From NCBI GenBank assembly GCA_964627605.1, contig CAZVGZ010000024.1:1-54775 (forward strand): a DNA stretch of 54,775 nucleotides, written 5' to 3'. The translations under genes were made by a program, and so were the position numbers. The stretch is from CAZVGZ01 sp964627605 (GTDB taxonomy: Bacteria > Latescibacterota > MWCZ01 > CAZVGZ01). Under the pieces are notes generated by a model, which did not search any database, was not told where the DNA came from, and saw nothing but the letters and a program-made list of their open reading frames with translations. Of this stretch, positions 1 through 8,479 are shown piece after piece; positions within the stretch are counted from its first letter, which is position 1; every line of letters starts with the position of its first letter.

Positions 1-250
1 AAAAACGGTCAAATTATAACATTAACACTGGACCGGTTTCTGGGGGGCAGGTCAGTGCCCTGTGACAGAATCGCACTTAAAGGGGACGCAAAAGCGGAGG
101 AGTTGGGTTGAGTGGGTGCCCTGTCCCAAACGTCGTGACCACTGACAGGTCGGCTTTACCTTACCCAGCATTTGCACTTATTGCTGCGGGCGATATGACA
201 TTCGCCAATGGAGGGCATTCCAGGTCTCTGTCAAGCCGCGCACATGGTCA

Positions 251-769
251 TCAATTTTGAGACGCGATTTCCACTTCGACCGCAAACGGTGGAACGGTGG
301 GGCTGCCTGCTCGAACTGTTTGTGATTTTTGCAGCTCATGCAAGGCTTTGTACAACCCACGTTCTATCGCTCCTTCGTACCGGGCCAGTTTGGAAAATCC
401 GTCGCCACTCTCAGAGACTGTGATGAACGCGTGCCCGATTCCTTCATCCTCTTTGTTGAGCCAGTGGTACCGGCTGTTCTGAAGCATACCGACTTCAATC
501 ACGAGAACACGCCGAAGCCTCCAAAGGCAGAAGATCACCCGCTCAGCCAGCAAGTCCTCCATATCTCCAACGGGCTGAAGGTGCTCTCGCACCCTAACAG
601 CGAACGAATCGAATGCCTCCGCGTCCTCATCCGGAAGTAGTCTGCCACTTGCGGTCAAGCCGTGGGTGAGTGCGTTCAACCGGACGGCCGTCTTCCCTTC
701 TTCGGTTTTGGGTCCTGTACTCTTGAGGGCGTTCTGCTGGTTCGCCAGCTTCTGTTTTTTAGTTGCCAT
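251..769 (-). CDS. Hypothetical protein with GPKT..GK..LNALTHGLTA motif
   Basis: A 172-residue protein of unknown function. Its N-terminal third is lysine- and asparagine-rich and carries STGPKTEEGK followed by LNALTHGLTA. This motif pair is typical of a widespread hypothetical family, known to me mainly from Acidobacteria, Planctomycetes and proteobacteria, often in several copies per genome. The rest is charged and probably helical, with no signal peptide or membrane segment. I chose the ATG at 769 over the longer frame from 826 because AGGAGA lies about 10 bases upstream and the family motif begins soon after it. It lies just downstream of the 98-residue ORF at 789-1085 and may be co-transcribed with it. 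I do not know its function. Confidence 0.7.
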   Translation of the reverse strand: MATKKQKLANQQNALKSTGPKTEEGKTAVRLNALTHGLTASGRLLPDEDAEAFDSFAVRVREHLQPVGDMEDLLAERVIFCLWRLRRVLVIEVGMLQNSRYHWLNKEDEGIGHAFITVSESGDGFSKLARYEGAIERGLYKALHELQKSQTVRAGSPTVPPFAVEVEIASQN

Positions 770-788
770 CGTAAATGCATCTCCTGTG

Positions 789-1085
789 TTAGCACGCGAC
801 CGCTCGGTCGTCCGTGTCAAAGTCAAGCTTTTGAAGGTCTATGAAGAGGGCTTTTAGATTGGGCGTAGGAGCTGCGCAGAGAGTTCTATAATCGTGTAAG
901 AAGGCCCTCCAATATTCCAACCGAAGCCCACCAGGTTCTGGAGGTTGGCTAGCCCAATGGACCACCACCCTCTCAATCTTCCGCATCGCTACCCATTCAA
1001 CTCCAAAATTCTTCTTGCCATCCCATCGTTTCATCTCGCCGAACTGGGCCAGTTCTACTTTGGAGCCTGGGCTGGGCTGTGACAT
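789..1085 (-). CDS. Small hypothetical protein (98 aa)
   Basis: An unrecognised soluble protein of 98 residues. The start is supported by AAGGA about 8 bases before the ATG. It ends 19 bases before the start of the next gene on the same strand (251-769), so the two could form a small operon. The sequence is fairly rich in Trp, Arg and Glu, with no signal peptide, membrane segment or known motif. It could be a decayed fragment of something larger. The ribosome binding site and tight spacing are the only arguments that it is expressed. Confidence 0.45.
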   Translation of the reverse strand: MSQPSPGSKVELAQFGEMKRWDGKKNFGVEWVAMRKIERVVVHWASQPPEPGGLRLEYWRAFLHDYRTLCAAPTPNLKALFIDLQKLDFDTDDRAVAC

Positions 1086-1280
1086 ATTACCAAATCCTTC
1101 TTCAGGTCTGAATGTACAGATTCGTCGATCTCACCACCTGCATCGTCAAAATCTACAGAAGATCTGGTTCAGTTAGGAGTACTTGATAGGTGATTATTTT
1201 TAGGAAAAGCGGAGGCCAAAGAGGGGTCCAGCACCAGCAGATGAAGCCCGGCCGCAAATCTTGGGGACAACGATAAAAAC

Positions 1281-1360
1281 AACTGCGCGCGGTTTGCGCC
1301 ACCGCGCAGTTTTCGCGCATTTGGCGCAACTTGGCGCACTATTGACGCAGAAAACGCACG
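1281..1360. repeat. GCGC-rich element with 10-bp phased repeats (copy 1)
   Basis: An imperfect hairpin with arms AACTGCG and CGCAGTT (1281-1311) is followed by four or five blocks of 10 bases. Each block carries GCGC(A) or ACGCA at the same offset: TTTCGCGCAT, TTGGCGCAAC, TTGGCGCACT, ATTGACGCAG, AAAACGCACG. The 10-base period equals one helical turn. The 17-mer TTCGCGCATTTGGCGCA (1312-1328) recurs in inverse orientation at 43140-43156 inside a similar GCGC-rich intergenic stretch. It could be a multi-site operator or a small dispersed repeat. Confidence 0.55.
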
Positions 1361-1382
1361 GCCTACCCTTAATTCATCTCGC

Positions 1383-1577
1383 TCAAGACCTTACGACCCA
1401 TCCGCCGTCTGGTTCGTCGCTCACATAGTATCCCTGGCACCCATCTGATCTGTCAGATCTGAACAGCATTATCCGCCCGTCCTGGCTCATGCTGAGGTGT
1501 GGATGAACCAGCCCTGCCTCAAGGGATGACTCAGCGAAGCACAGAGTGCCAAAAGTAGGGGCCTTCCGCCACCCTTC
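1383..1577 (-). pseudogene. C-terminal remnant of a beta-propeller (TolB/oligogalacturonate-lyase-like) protein
   Basis: On the minus strand the last 65 or so codons before a TAA at 1383 read like one blade of a TolB-type propeller. They include VHPHLSMSQDGRIMLFRSDR followed by a QGYYVSDEPDGGW tail. This resembles the HPHPSFSPDGR..FTSDR signature at the end of oligogalacturonate-lyase-like and WD40-like proteins. No start codon with a ribosome site and no further blades occur upstream; the frame merely stays open to 1727 across the purB promoter. I therefore read it as the 3' stump of a lost gene. The upstream boundary is approximate. Confidence 0.45.
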
Positions 1578-1611
1578 GTCTCTGTGTGTGTGGGCAATCC
1601 CGTTTGTTACA

Positions 1612-1640
1612 TTGACCTCTCCCGCTCTCGCCGATATTCT
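1612..1640 (+). promoter_or_regulatory. Putative sigma-70 promoter for purB
   Basis: TTGACC (1612-1617), a 17-base spacer and TATTCT (1635-1640) lie about 65 bases before the purB GTG. This predicts a leader of roughly 57 bases. It matches the consensus well, but the only evidence is sequence and position. Confidence 0.45.
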
Positions 1641-1703
1641 TTGATTCTCTACGCTTCTTATTTCTCGCGCTGTTCTCGTCTCTCTCCTACATGTGGACGG
1701 ACC

Positions 1704-3137
1704 GTGACCGATCACGAAATCTACCAAAATCCGCTCATCTCCCGCTATGCTGGCCGCCAGATGGCCGAACTGTTTTCAGACAACAACAAATTCGGAACCT
1801 GGAGACGGCTGTGGATCGCGCTGGCTGAGGCTCAGCAGGAGTTGGGGTTGCAGATCTCCGACGCTCAGCTCAATGAGATGCGGGATAGTGTAGACGACAT
1901 CGACTTTGAGCTGGCCAAAAAGAAAGAGAGCGAGCTCAGACACGACGTGATGGCCCACGTACACACGTTCGGCGAGGCGTGCCCACAGGCGCGGGGGATC
2001 ATCCATTGGGGTGCCACAAGCTGTTTTGTCACCGACAACACCGAACTTATCCAGATGCGCTCGGCTCTGGAACTGGTGCGATCCGGGTTAATACAGGTCT
2101 TGGGAGCGTTGGCTCGGTTTGCTCAAGAATACGCCAATACACCGACACTGGGCTTCACCCACTTTCAACCAGCACAACTAACCACGGTGGGCAAACGGGC
2201 GTCACTGTGGGCGTATGAATTTGTCTTGGACATAGAGGAGTTGGACACCCGACTGAAGCGGCTGCGGTTTAGAGGTGTAAAAGGGACGACTGGTACGCAG
2301 GCCAGTTTTTTGGAGCTTTTTGACGGTGACGACGACAAAGTAAAAGCGCTCGACGAGATCGTTACCGAGAAGATGGAGTTCAATAAGAGCTATCAGGTCA
2401 CCGGGCAGACGTACTCGCGTAAAATCGACGCGCAGATCGGCGCAGTTCTCAGCGGCATCGCGCAGACCGCGCACAAGTTCTCGAACGACATCAGGCTTCT
2501 GCAACATCTAAAAGAGATAGAAGAGCCGTTTGAGGAGAACCAGATCGGCTCTTCGGCGATGGCGTATAAACGCAACCCGATGCGCACTGAGCGCGCCACC
2601 GCGCTTTCGCGATACGTGATAACCGCCTCCCAAAACCCGGCGCTTACAGCCGCAGAACAGTGGTTTGAGAGGACTCTGGACGACTCAGCCAACCGGAGGA
2701 TAGCGATCCCTGAGATGTTTCTGGCTGTTGACGGGATTCTCAAAATAGTCGCCAATGTCGCTTCTGGTCTCGTTGTGAACGAGGCGATGATCGACCAAAA
2801 CATCCAGCGGGAACTGCCCTTTATGGCCACAGAAAACATCCTCATGGCCGCGGTCTCAGCCGGCGGCGACAGGCAGCAGCTCCACGAACAGATCAGGCTC
2901 CACTCGATGGCCGCTGGTGCTCAGGTCAAATCTGGCGGCGGGAATGATCTTTTGGAGCGCATAGCTGCCGACGCCCAGTTCGGCCTCGATCTGGATTCGC
3001 TCAGAAAAGCAACGAAGCCTGAAGCGTTCACAGGGCGGGCATCGAAGCAGGTTGATGAACTTCTTTCCGAAGTCATCGCCCCGATACTGGAATCAGTGGA
3101 AGAGCCATCGAGTCAGGACGATCAGCTTCGGGTATGA
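1704..3137 (+). CDS. purB: Adenylosuccinate lyase
   Basis: A cytosolic fumarase/aspartase-superfamily enzyme. It cleaves SAICAR to AICAR plus fumarate and adenylosuccinate to AMP plus fumarate, two steps of purine synthesis. The superfamily signature GSSAMAYKRNPMRTE is intact, and the TLGFTHFQPAQLTT segment carries the conserved catalytic-region His. The sequence resembles the eukaryote-like ADSL branch more than the short E. coli type. I take the GTG at 1704 as the start, giving VTDHEIYQNPLISRYAG. The 40 upstream codons overlap the putative promoter and do not look like protein. Its stop overlaps the next gene by ATGA, so purB and the glycerate kinase are translationally coupled. Confidence 0.95.
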   Translation: MTDHEIYQNPLISRYAGRQMAELFSDNNKFGTWRRLWIALAEAQQELGLQISDAQLNEMRDSVDDIDFELAKKKESELRHDVMAHVHTFGEACPQARGIIHWGATSCFVTDNTELIQMRSALELVRSGLIQVLGALARFAQEYANTPTLGFTHFQPAQLTTVGKRASLWAYEFVLDIEELDTRLKRLRFRGVKGTTGTQASFLELFDGDDDKVKALDEIVTEKMEFNKSYQVTGQTYSRKIDAQIGAVLSGIAQTAHKFSNDIRLLQHLKEIEEPFEENQIGSSAMAYKRNPMRTERATALSRYVITASQNPALTAAEQWFERTLDDSANRRIAIPEMFLAVDGILKIVANVASGLVVNEAMIDQNIQRELPFMATENILMAAVSAGGDRQQLHEQIRLHSMAAGAQVKSGGGNDLLERIAADAQFGLDLDSLRKATKPEAFTGRASKQVDELLSEVIAPILESVEEPSSQDDQLRV

Positions 3138-4459
3138 CCGAAAAACTCCGGGAGCAGATGCGCAGCGATGCGCTGGATATTTTCGATTCCGCAATCAAAG
3201 CCGCTGATCCAGCGGAGTGTGTACGTAAGGTGCTACACTGGGACGGCGATAGTCTGTTCGCCGGGGATCACCGCTTGGCGTCTTCCGAATTTGACAGAGT
3301 TATGGTCGTCGGTGGCGGTAAAGCGGCTGCGACGATGGCTGCCGCTGTTGAGGGGGTCGTAGGCGCAAAGCTGTCTGGCGGGGCTGTAATTACTAAGTAT
3401 GGGCACGGGGCTGCCGCCGCACAGATCGACGTAACTGAAGCTGGACATCCACTGCCGGATCAAGCTGGTGTGGATGCCACAGCTCGGATGCTGGACCTGG
3501 TCTCCCAAGCCGATTCGCGGACGCTTGTAGTCACTGTGATCTCTGGCGGCGGTTCGGCGTTGATGGTCGGTCCAGCAGAGGGGATAACCCTCGCCGACAA
3601 ACAGGCGGTGACTCAGGCTCTCCTTAAGTGCGGTGCCACGATAGACGAAATAAACGCGGTCCGCAAACACATCTCCACAATCAAAGGTGGAGGACTGGCA
3701 CTCGCAGCGGCGCCTGCGCCAGTTGTATCGCTGATCCTCTCAGACGTTATCGGCGACTCGCTGGACGTGATCGCTTCAGGTCCCACAGTGGGTGACGACT
3801 CAACTTTTGGCGACGCGTGGGATGTGATAGACCGCTATGGGATCGAAAACGAAACACCGCAGACGGTTCTACACCGTCTATCGGCTGGCCGGGATGGGTC
3901 ATTGACAGACACGCCGCGATCGGATGATCCGATTTTCTCTCATGTGAAAAACGCGCTGGTTGGAACTAACAGGCTAGCGACTACAGCGGCACTAGAATGC
4001 GCCAGGGAACTGGGATACAACGCAAAAACGTCGACCAATACACTACACGGTGAGGCGCGAGAGATCGCCAAAGCGGTTGTGGCTCTTTGCGAAGGTGCGT
4101 CAACAGACGCTGGTCCGGCATGTCTGATTCTTGGCGGCGAAACCACGGTGACGATCAAAGGTTCTGGTAAAGGCGGGCGGAACCAGGAGCTGGCGCTGGC
4201 TGCGGCGATGGAGCTTTCCCGCAATAAAAAGATCGTGATCCTCAGCGGCGGCACCGACGGCAATGACGGCCCGACCGACGCCGCTGGAGGGATGGTGGAC
4301 TGGGCCACGACCGATCGTGCCGAGAGAGCCGGTGTCGCAGTCCAGGATTATTTGGCCAACAACAACTCCTATCACGCCCTGGAAAAGACTCACGATCTGG
4401 TGGTCACCGGCGCCACCGGCACCAATGTTATGGACGTGGTAATCGCATTGATAAATTGA
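3134..4459 (+). CDS. Glycerate 2-kinase (DUF4147/MOFRL family)
   Basis: A soluble kinase of 441 residues that in this family phosphorylates D-glycerate to 2-phosphoglycerate using ATP. This feeds glycerate from the serine, glyoxylate or hexarate pathways into lower glycolysis. The N-terminal DUF4147 domain has VVGGGKAAATMAAAVE and VISGGGSALM. The C-terminal MOFRL domain has GGETTVTIKGSGKGGRNQEL and SGGTDGNDGPTDAAGG. Length is normal. The ATG overlaps the purB stop (ATGA), indicating coupling, although the two pathways are not obviously related. Homologues are named gckA, ttuD or GLYCTK, and I cannot choose among these names. Confidence 0.9.
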   Translation: MTEKLREQMRSDALDIFDSAIKAADPAECVRKVLHWDGDSLFAGDHRLASSEFDRVMVVGGGKAAATMAAAVEGVVGAKLSGGAVITKYGHGAAAAQIDVTEAGHPLPDQAGVDATARMLDLVSQADSRTLVVTVISGGGSALMVGPAEGITLADKQAVTQALLKCGATIDEINAVRKHISTIKGGGLALAAAPAPVVSLILSDVIGDSLDVIASGPTVGDDSTFGDAWDVIDRYGIENETPQTVLHRLSAGRDGSLTDTPRSDDPIFSHVKNALVGTNRLATTAALECARELGYNAKTSTNTLHGEAREIAKAVVALCEGASTDAGPACLILGGETTVTIKGSGKGGRNQELALAAAMELSRNKKIVILSGGTDGNDGPTDAAGGMVDWATTDRAERAGVAVQDYLANNNSYHALEKTHDLVVTGATGTNVMDVVIALIN

Positions 4460-4628
4460 CTAATGTGCCCAGAACTCCGTAAATTACATCAGACCTTTGG
4501 GGTCGATTTGGCAGGGCGTCTTCGCCGCCCTGCGGTTGAACCGCGCAGACCGGGTGGGCAAACAGTGTGGGGTTGAGCAAACGGCGGTATTTTTCAAGAT
4601 CAGGACAGTGTTCTGGAAAGCGATTTCT

Positions 4629-5663
4629 ATGCGTTATATCATATTGGCGCTACAACTACTTAGCACGACCTGGGGTGTGTCGTATTCCAGCTCCGCGTTC
4701 GCTGGCGATTTCATGGCGACAGGCGTGGATGCCCGGGCTATGGGGATGGGTGGTGCCTATTTCGGGTTGGCTGACGGTGCCGAAGCGGTCTACTGGAATC
4801 CGGCGGGTTTGGCTGGAATGTCTGGATCGGAAGCCAAGATAGAGCACGCCGAGAGGTTTTCAGGCATCCACACGCAGGATTTTCTGGCAGTTGGGACGAC
4901 CGTCGCAACAGGATGGGTTGGGATCGGGATTCTTAGAGGTGGGGTTGATGGCATCGTCTTCTCTGACTCATCCACGCTGGCCAACCCGTCACAGCCTGTG
5001 AGCATAGACAACCTACCTGACCCGTCCAAAACGTTCACGTTCAGCAACACCGACATCACGACGCTCCTGTCCTACGCCAGACCGCTTACTCAAGACGTTG
5101 TGGTGGGAGCCACCGCCAAACTGATAAGCCGCTCAATCCACACTTCAGATGCGTTTGGCTACGGGCTTGATTTAGGAGTGTCGTGGCGACCGTGGAGATG
5201 GATGTCGCTGGCGTTGGTGTTGGCCGACGTAACAGGAACGCGAGTCTCATGGGACGGCGGCACAACCGATGTTGTTCGGCCCACGCTTCGTCTGGGGATG
5301 GTTCAGCGCCTACAGATTCCAGGCACCAGCAGCAGTCTGACTATATCGACGACGATACTCAGCGGCACGAAATCGGCGGGCTACGGCGGTATCGCAAGCC
5401 TGTTTAACATTTCCGGTGAAACCGGGAATCGAGGCTCAGTGGGCTTGGAGTACGGGTTTCGGGGTCTGCTCTATATAAGGGCAGGCAGTCAGAATCTCGG
5501 AGGAACTCTTGGAGACGGTGACGCGCAGATCACCACCGGCCTGGGGCTGAGGATGGCGACACCCTTCATCGACCGTTGGATATCTGCCATCTCATTCGAC
5601 ATCGCGTGGCAAAATCACACACTGAACTCGTCCTACCCGATGACGATCACTGCCGAACTGTAA
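4629..5663 (+). CDS. PorV/UPF0164-type outer-membrane beta-barrel protein
   Basis: A 344-residue exported protein. It begins with a signal peptide (MRYIILALQLLSTTWGVSYS, cleavage probably after SAFA) and then ARAMGMGGAYFGLADG and AVYWNPAGLAG. These are the hallmarks of the PorV/PorQ/UPF0164 branch of the FadL-like barrels found in the FCB group. The rest alternates short amphipathic strands consistent with an outer-membrane barrel. In Bacteroidota PorV helps type IX secretion substrates reach the surface; whether this one does is unknown. I chose the ATG at 4629, with GGAAAG upstream, over the in-frame start at 4497 because the signal peptide begins there. The leader at 4460-4628 contains a GC-rich hairpin (GCAGGGC/GCCCTGC) without a T-tract. 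Confidence 0.85.
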   Translation: MRYIILALQLLSTTWGVSYSSSAFAGDFMATGVDARAMGMGGAYFGLADGAEAVYWNPAGLAGMSGSEAKIEHAERFSGIHTQDFLAVGTTVATGWVGIGILRGGVDGIVFSDSSTLANPSQPVSIDNLPDPSKTFTFSNTDITTLLSYARPLTQDVVVGATAKLISRSIHTSDAFGYGLDLGVSWRPWRWMSLALVLADVTGTRVSWDGGTTDVVRPTLRLGMVQRLQIPGTSSSLTISTTILSGTKSAGYGGIASLFNISGETGNRGSVGLEYGFRGLLYIRAGSQNLGGTLGDGDAQITTGLGLRMATPFIDRWISAISFDIAWQNHTLNSSYPMTITAEL

Positions 5664-5733
5664 ACGAGTTCAGCAAGGTTGAGTTAGCAGAAACCTTCAC
5701 TCCGACGCTCGTCGATATAAAAGTCCCGCGAAC

Positions 5734-6456
5734 CTACTCCTTGAGCGCGTCCCGCTGAATCTGGAGCAGTTCGTCGATCCCGCCTTTGGCGTAGTCGATC
5801 ATCGTCGTCAGTTCGTCCTCGCTGAACACCGCAGCTTCGGCGGTACCTTGGATCTCTACTATCCCGCCCTGATCGGTCATCACCAGATTAAGGTCAACGT
5901 CGGCGGTCGAGTCCTCTTCGTAGCAGAGATCAAGGAGCGGCTCGCCATCCACTATCCCCACACTGACTGCAGCGACTTGATCGAGCACAAAATTCTTGTC
6001 GCCCCTCCCTTTCTGGCGCATATTTTTGACAGCATCCATAAGAGCGACCCACGCGCCTGTGATTGACGCCGTCCTCGTGCCACCGTCGGCCTGGATCACG
6101 TCGCAATCGACTATCAACTGCCTTTCGCCAAAGCCGTCCAGATCGGTCACCGCCCTTAGCGCTCGGCCGATCAGCCTCTGAATCTCGTGAGTGCGTCCTT
6201 TGATTCTCCCTGAAGCCGACTCCCTAGGCATCCTCAGAGATGTGGACCTCGGCAGCATCCGGTATTCCGCTGTGAGCCACCCCACACCTTTGCCGCGCAA
6301 GAAACTCGGAACGGTGTTCTCGATAGTCGCGGTGCAGATGACTTTGGTGTCGCCAACTTCAATGAACGCTGACCCTTCGGCGTGAATGTTACATCGCGTC
6401 GTGATTTTCACGGGGCGAATCTGTCGGGGTGCGCGCCCGTCACTTCGGGGTGTCAC
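5734..6456 (-). CDS. rph: Ribonuclease PH
   Basis: A phosphorolytic 3'-5' exoribonuclease that trims the 3' extension of tRNA precursors, releasing nucleoside diphosphates; the family forms hexamers. The 240 residues are full length and typical throughout: TPRSDGRAPRQIRPV at the start, GWLTAEYRMLPRST, GRTHEIQRLIGRALRA, and DCDVIQADGGTRTASITGAW with the acidic catalytic region. The start is GTG with AAGGA 10 bases upstream. It lies 37 bases downstream of the Ig-like lipoprotein gene on the same strand and is probably co-transcribed. Its stop faces that of the PorV-like gene across about 70 bases with no clear terminator. Confidence 0.96.
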   Translation of the reverse strand: MTPRSDGRAPRQIRPVKITTRCNIHAEGSAFIEVGDTKVICTATIENTVPSFLRGKGVGWLTAEYRMLPRSTSLRMPRESASGRIKGRTHEIQRLIGRALRAVTDLDGFGERQLIVDCDVIQADGGTRTASITGAWVALMDAVKNMRQKGRGDKNFVLDQVAAVSVGIVDGEPLLDLCYEEDSTADVDLNLVMTDQGGIVEIQGTAEAAVFSEDELTTMIDYAKGGIDELLQIQRDALKE

Positions 6457-6493
6457 TGCTGGTCAATCCTTGATGGAGGTACGTCGTTCAGGA

Positions 6494-8173
6494 CTATGGT
6501 GAATTAAACACGATCCGAATGCCGCTGGTTGTCCAACGGGCGCGGACGCTTAGTGTGTCGGTGAGGGTCATCCGCTCTTGAGGAAGATACGGCGTCAGGC
6601 GGCCAGGGGACCATATCCCGTCGTGGTTATGGTCTCTCCACGCGGTGAGCTGGTATCTGCCAGCGGGGATATTGGTAAACTCAAACTGTTGGCTCGGTTT
6701 TGTCGATCTGTTGATCCTCTCTCCGCTTTGAAGCGGCAGCGAGACCACCACGGCGGCGGTGTCATCCAATCCGTCGGCGGTGACTTGTCCAGAAATCTCG
6801 CCCAAGCTGTCCGACGGCAGTATGCGGAAACTGATGCTGATCGAATCGCGACAGGCGTTGCCCAACTCGTCTTCTATACCACCCGGATCGAGCCGCCAGA
6901 CAACAGCGCCTGGTGTTTTGGGCACTGCTGCGGTTAGTTGGACGCGATTGGGCGCATCCCACGTTTGGGTTGTTGAGACGACAGTGGAATCTGAATCGAC
7001 GATGGTCACGCGGGGTTGACCTTCTACAACGTCATCAAAAACGAGGGCGATTGAGGGTGGACGCCCAGCATAGACGATCGGACGAACGACGGATGCAGCC
7101 ACAGACGGGCCGGTGGTGTCAACAGTCGCGCTTGAACGCACTGTGGTGGAGTCCGGCCCCAAGACAGCCAAATTGAGCCACCTATCCTGGACCTCAATAG
7201 CCAATCCGTACTCCGTCGTGGGTTTCTGTGTTTCAGTTTTGCACCGCACCGTCGCAGACCAGGACGTATCCGCCGCCAGAATCGTGATCGCCAACGGCTC
7301 CGGGTCAGTAACAGAGATTTTTAGCGACCCCAACTCCACGGGTTCGTCAAACCTCAAGATAATGTGGTTTCTGTCAGGTGCAGTCGCTGCGACAAGCCTA
7401 GGGGGCACTCCATCAAGCGGTGAAAGCACCGCTGGAAGAAGTTTTTCAATAGCATCTGACTTGTACAGACGAACATCCGCCAGCGGCAGAGCAACCGGCT
7501 CGCCTTGTTCGAGAAGCGTGTTTCGGTTCCGGTCGCCGAACGCAATGACACGATAGCGACCAGGAGCGAGATAGGTGAACGAGAACGACCCACCGGAGCC
7601 GGTCTGTGTCTCATATTCGGCCCATTTGGTCATCGGGTCTGGTGTTGTGACAAGGTTGTCCGGGATGTCTGCGGTACCCAGGCGGTAGGCCGCGACATAG
7701 ACCTCTTCAGCAGGGCCAAAGCCGCCGAAATCGTCCATATACCAGATCGTTCCGCTGATTTCACCGCGATCAAGACGGCCGTCCGTTGCGAAAGCCATTG
7801 TGAACGAGCTTTCCATCGGCACACCGTGATTATCTTTTGCGCCGGTGCCGATGGAAAAGACGTAGGTCCGTTCAGCGGTGAGTCCGCGGGGGAAATCTAG
7901 CGTCAAAGTCGTCCGCGACCACGACGCCTTAGGGTAGGGGTCGGGATAGGGGGCGATGAATAGCGCTTCTTCCACTGAGCGCTGAGACATCCACTCGCTA
8001 AAACGCAGACGGATGCGACTGTCCAGCGGCACGTTCAGCGACTGATCGGACGGTGTTGTCGCCACGACTGTCGGCGGTGTCTCGTCCTCCGGGCCACCGG
8101 TGGGCACACCCGTCCGGGCGCAGGCGATCAGAGTAGTTAGAGCGACAAGGGATAGTCTGCCAACATCGCGCAC
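6494..8173 (-). CDS. Ig-like (SbsA/Big_5) domain lipoprotein
   Basis: A 559-residue predicted lipoprotein. The signal peptide ends in a lipobox (ALTTLIAC), followed by GGPEDETPPTVVATTPSD. That arrangement is characteristic of a family common in Bacteroidota and relatives, in which a Big_5 Ig-like domain directly follows the anchor. After the first Ig-like domain (to about residue 130) come domains with GRYRVIAFGDRNRNTLLEQGE and, near the C-terminus, GRYQLTAWRDHNHDGIWSPG. Both resemble Cna-B/carboxypeptidase-regulatory-like beta sandwiches. It is probably a cell-envelope structural protein; no enzymatic motif was seen. The start is a GTG with a weak ribosome site. rph follows 37 bases downstream. 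Confidence 0.85.
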   Translation of the reverse strand: MRDVGRLSLVALTTLIACARTGVPTGGPEDETPPTVVATTPSDQSLNVPLDSRIRLRFSEWMSQRSVEEALFIAPYPDPYPKASWSRTTLTLDFPRGLTAERTYVFSIGTGAKDNHGVPMESSFTMAFATDGRLDRGEISGTIWYMDDFGGFGPAEEVYVAAYRLGTADIPDNLVTTPDPMTKWAEYETQTGSGGSFSFTYLAPGRYRVIAFGDRNRNTLLEQGEPVALPLADVRLYKSDAIEKLLPAVLSPLDGVPPRLVAATAPDRNHIILRFDEPVELGSLKISVTDPEPLAITILAADTSWSATVRCKTETQKPTTEYGLAIEVQDRWLNLAVLGPDSTTVRSSATVDTTGPSVAASVVRPIVYAGRPPSIALVFDDVVEGQPRVTIVDSDSTVVSTTQTWDAPNRVQLTAAVPKTPGAVVWRLDPGGIEDELGNACRDSISISFRILPSDSLGEISGQVTADGLDDTAAVVVSLPLQSGERINRSTKPSQQFEFTNIPAGRYQLTAWRDHNHDGIWSPGRLTPYLPQERMTLTDTLSVRARWTTSGIRIVFNSP

Positions 8174-8479
8174 GGGCGGTACAGCTTTCAGGCTTGAGTG
8201 GGTTTTGCGCCAAAGAACAACATCGAAGATACCTGACGTCGACCCACCTGTCCAGAAATTGGTGTTTGATGGTGTGCCAGGATGTTGGATCGACGGGGGA
8301 GATTATCGTGGTGCCGTGGTTGCAGGGATCAGTTGGCGAATAGTGCACCTCCATGTCCCAGCGCCCGGTTCAACGCCGTCAGGCTCTGCGGGAAGGGTTG
8401 TGCGCACCGGATCGACCAGCAAAGTGATTTGCTGACTGTTGCAGTCACTTGACATAGAGATTTTGATGTCATCACGGCT
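8174..8479. other. Intergenic region with a perfect short hairpin
   Basis: This 306-base gap separates two minus-strand genes. It holds the inverted repeat TGACTG-TTG-CAGTCA (8433-8447) just past the stop of the beta-helix gene. There is no T-tract, so I do not call it a terminator with confidence. TTTTGCGCCAAAG near 8205 weakly echoes the GCGC-rich elements at 1.3 and 43.1 kb. I see no convincing gene. Confidence 0.5.

Noticed and set aside
1..250. Repeated GTGCCCTGT words near the left edge as insertion-sequence ends
   Set aside because: The two copies are short and imperfect. No transposase frame or target duplication is visible, and the edge truncates the view.
4506..4540. GC-rich hairpin in the leader of the PorV-like gene as a terminator
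   Set aside because: No T-tract follows, and the position before a gene on the same strand does not need one. It could affect translation, but this is not supportable.
8174..8354. N-terminal part of a 118-codon minus-strand frame at 7998-8354
   Set aside because: Most of it is out of frame inside the Ig-like lipoprotein gene, and it has no recognisable content.
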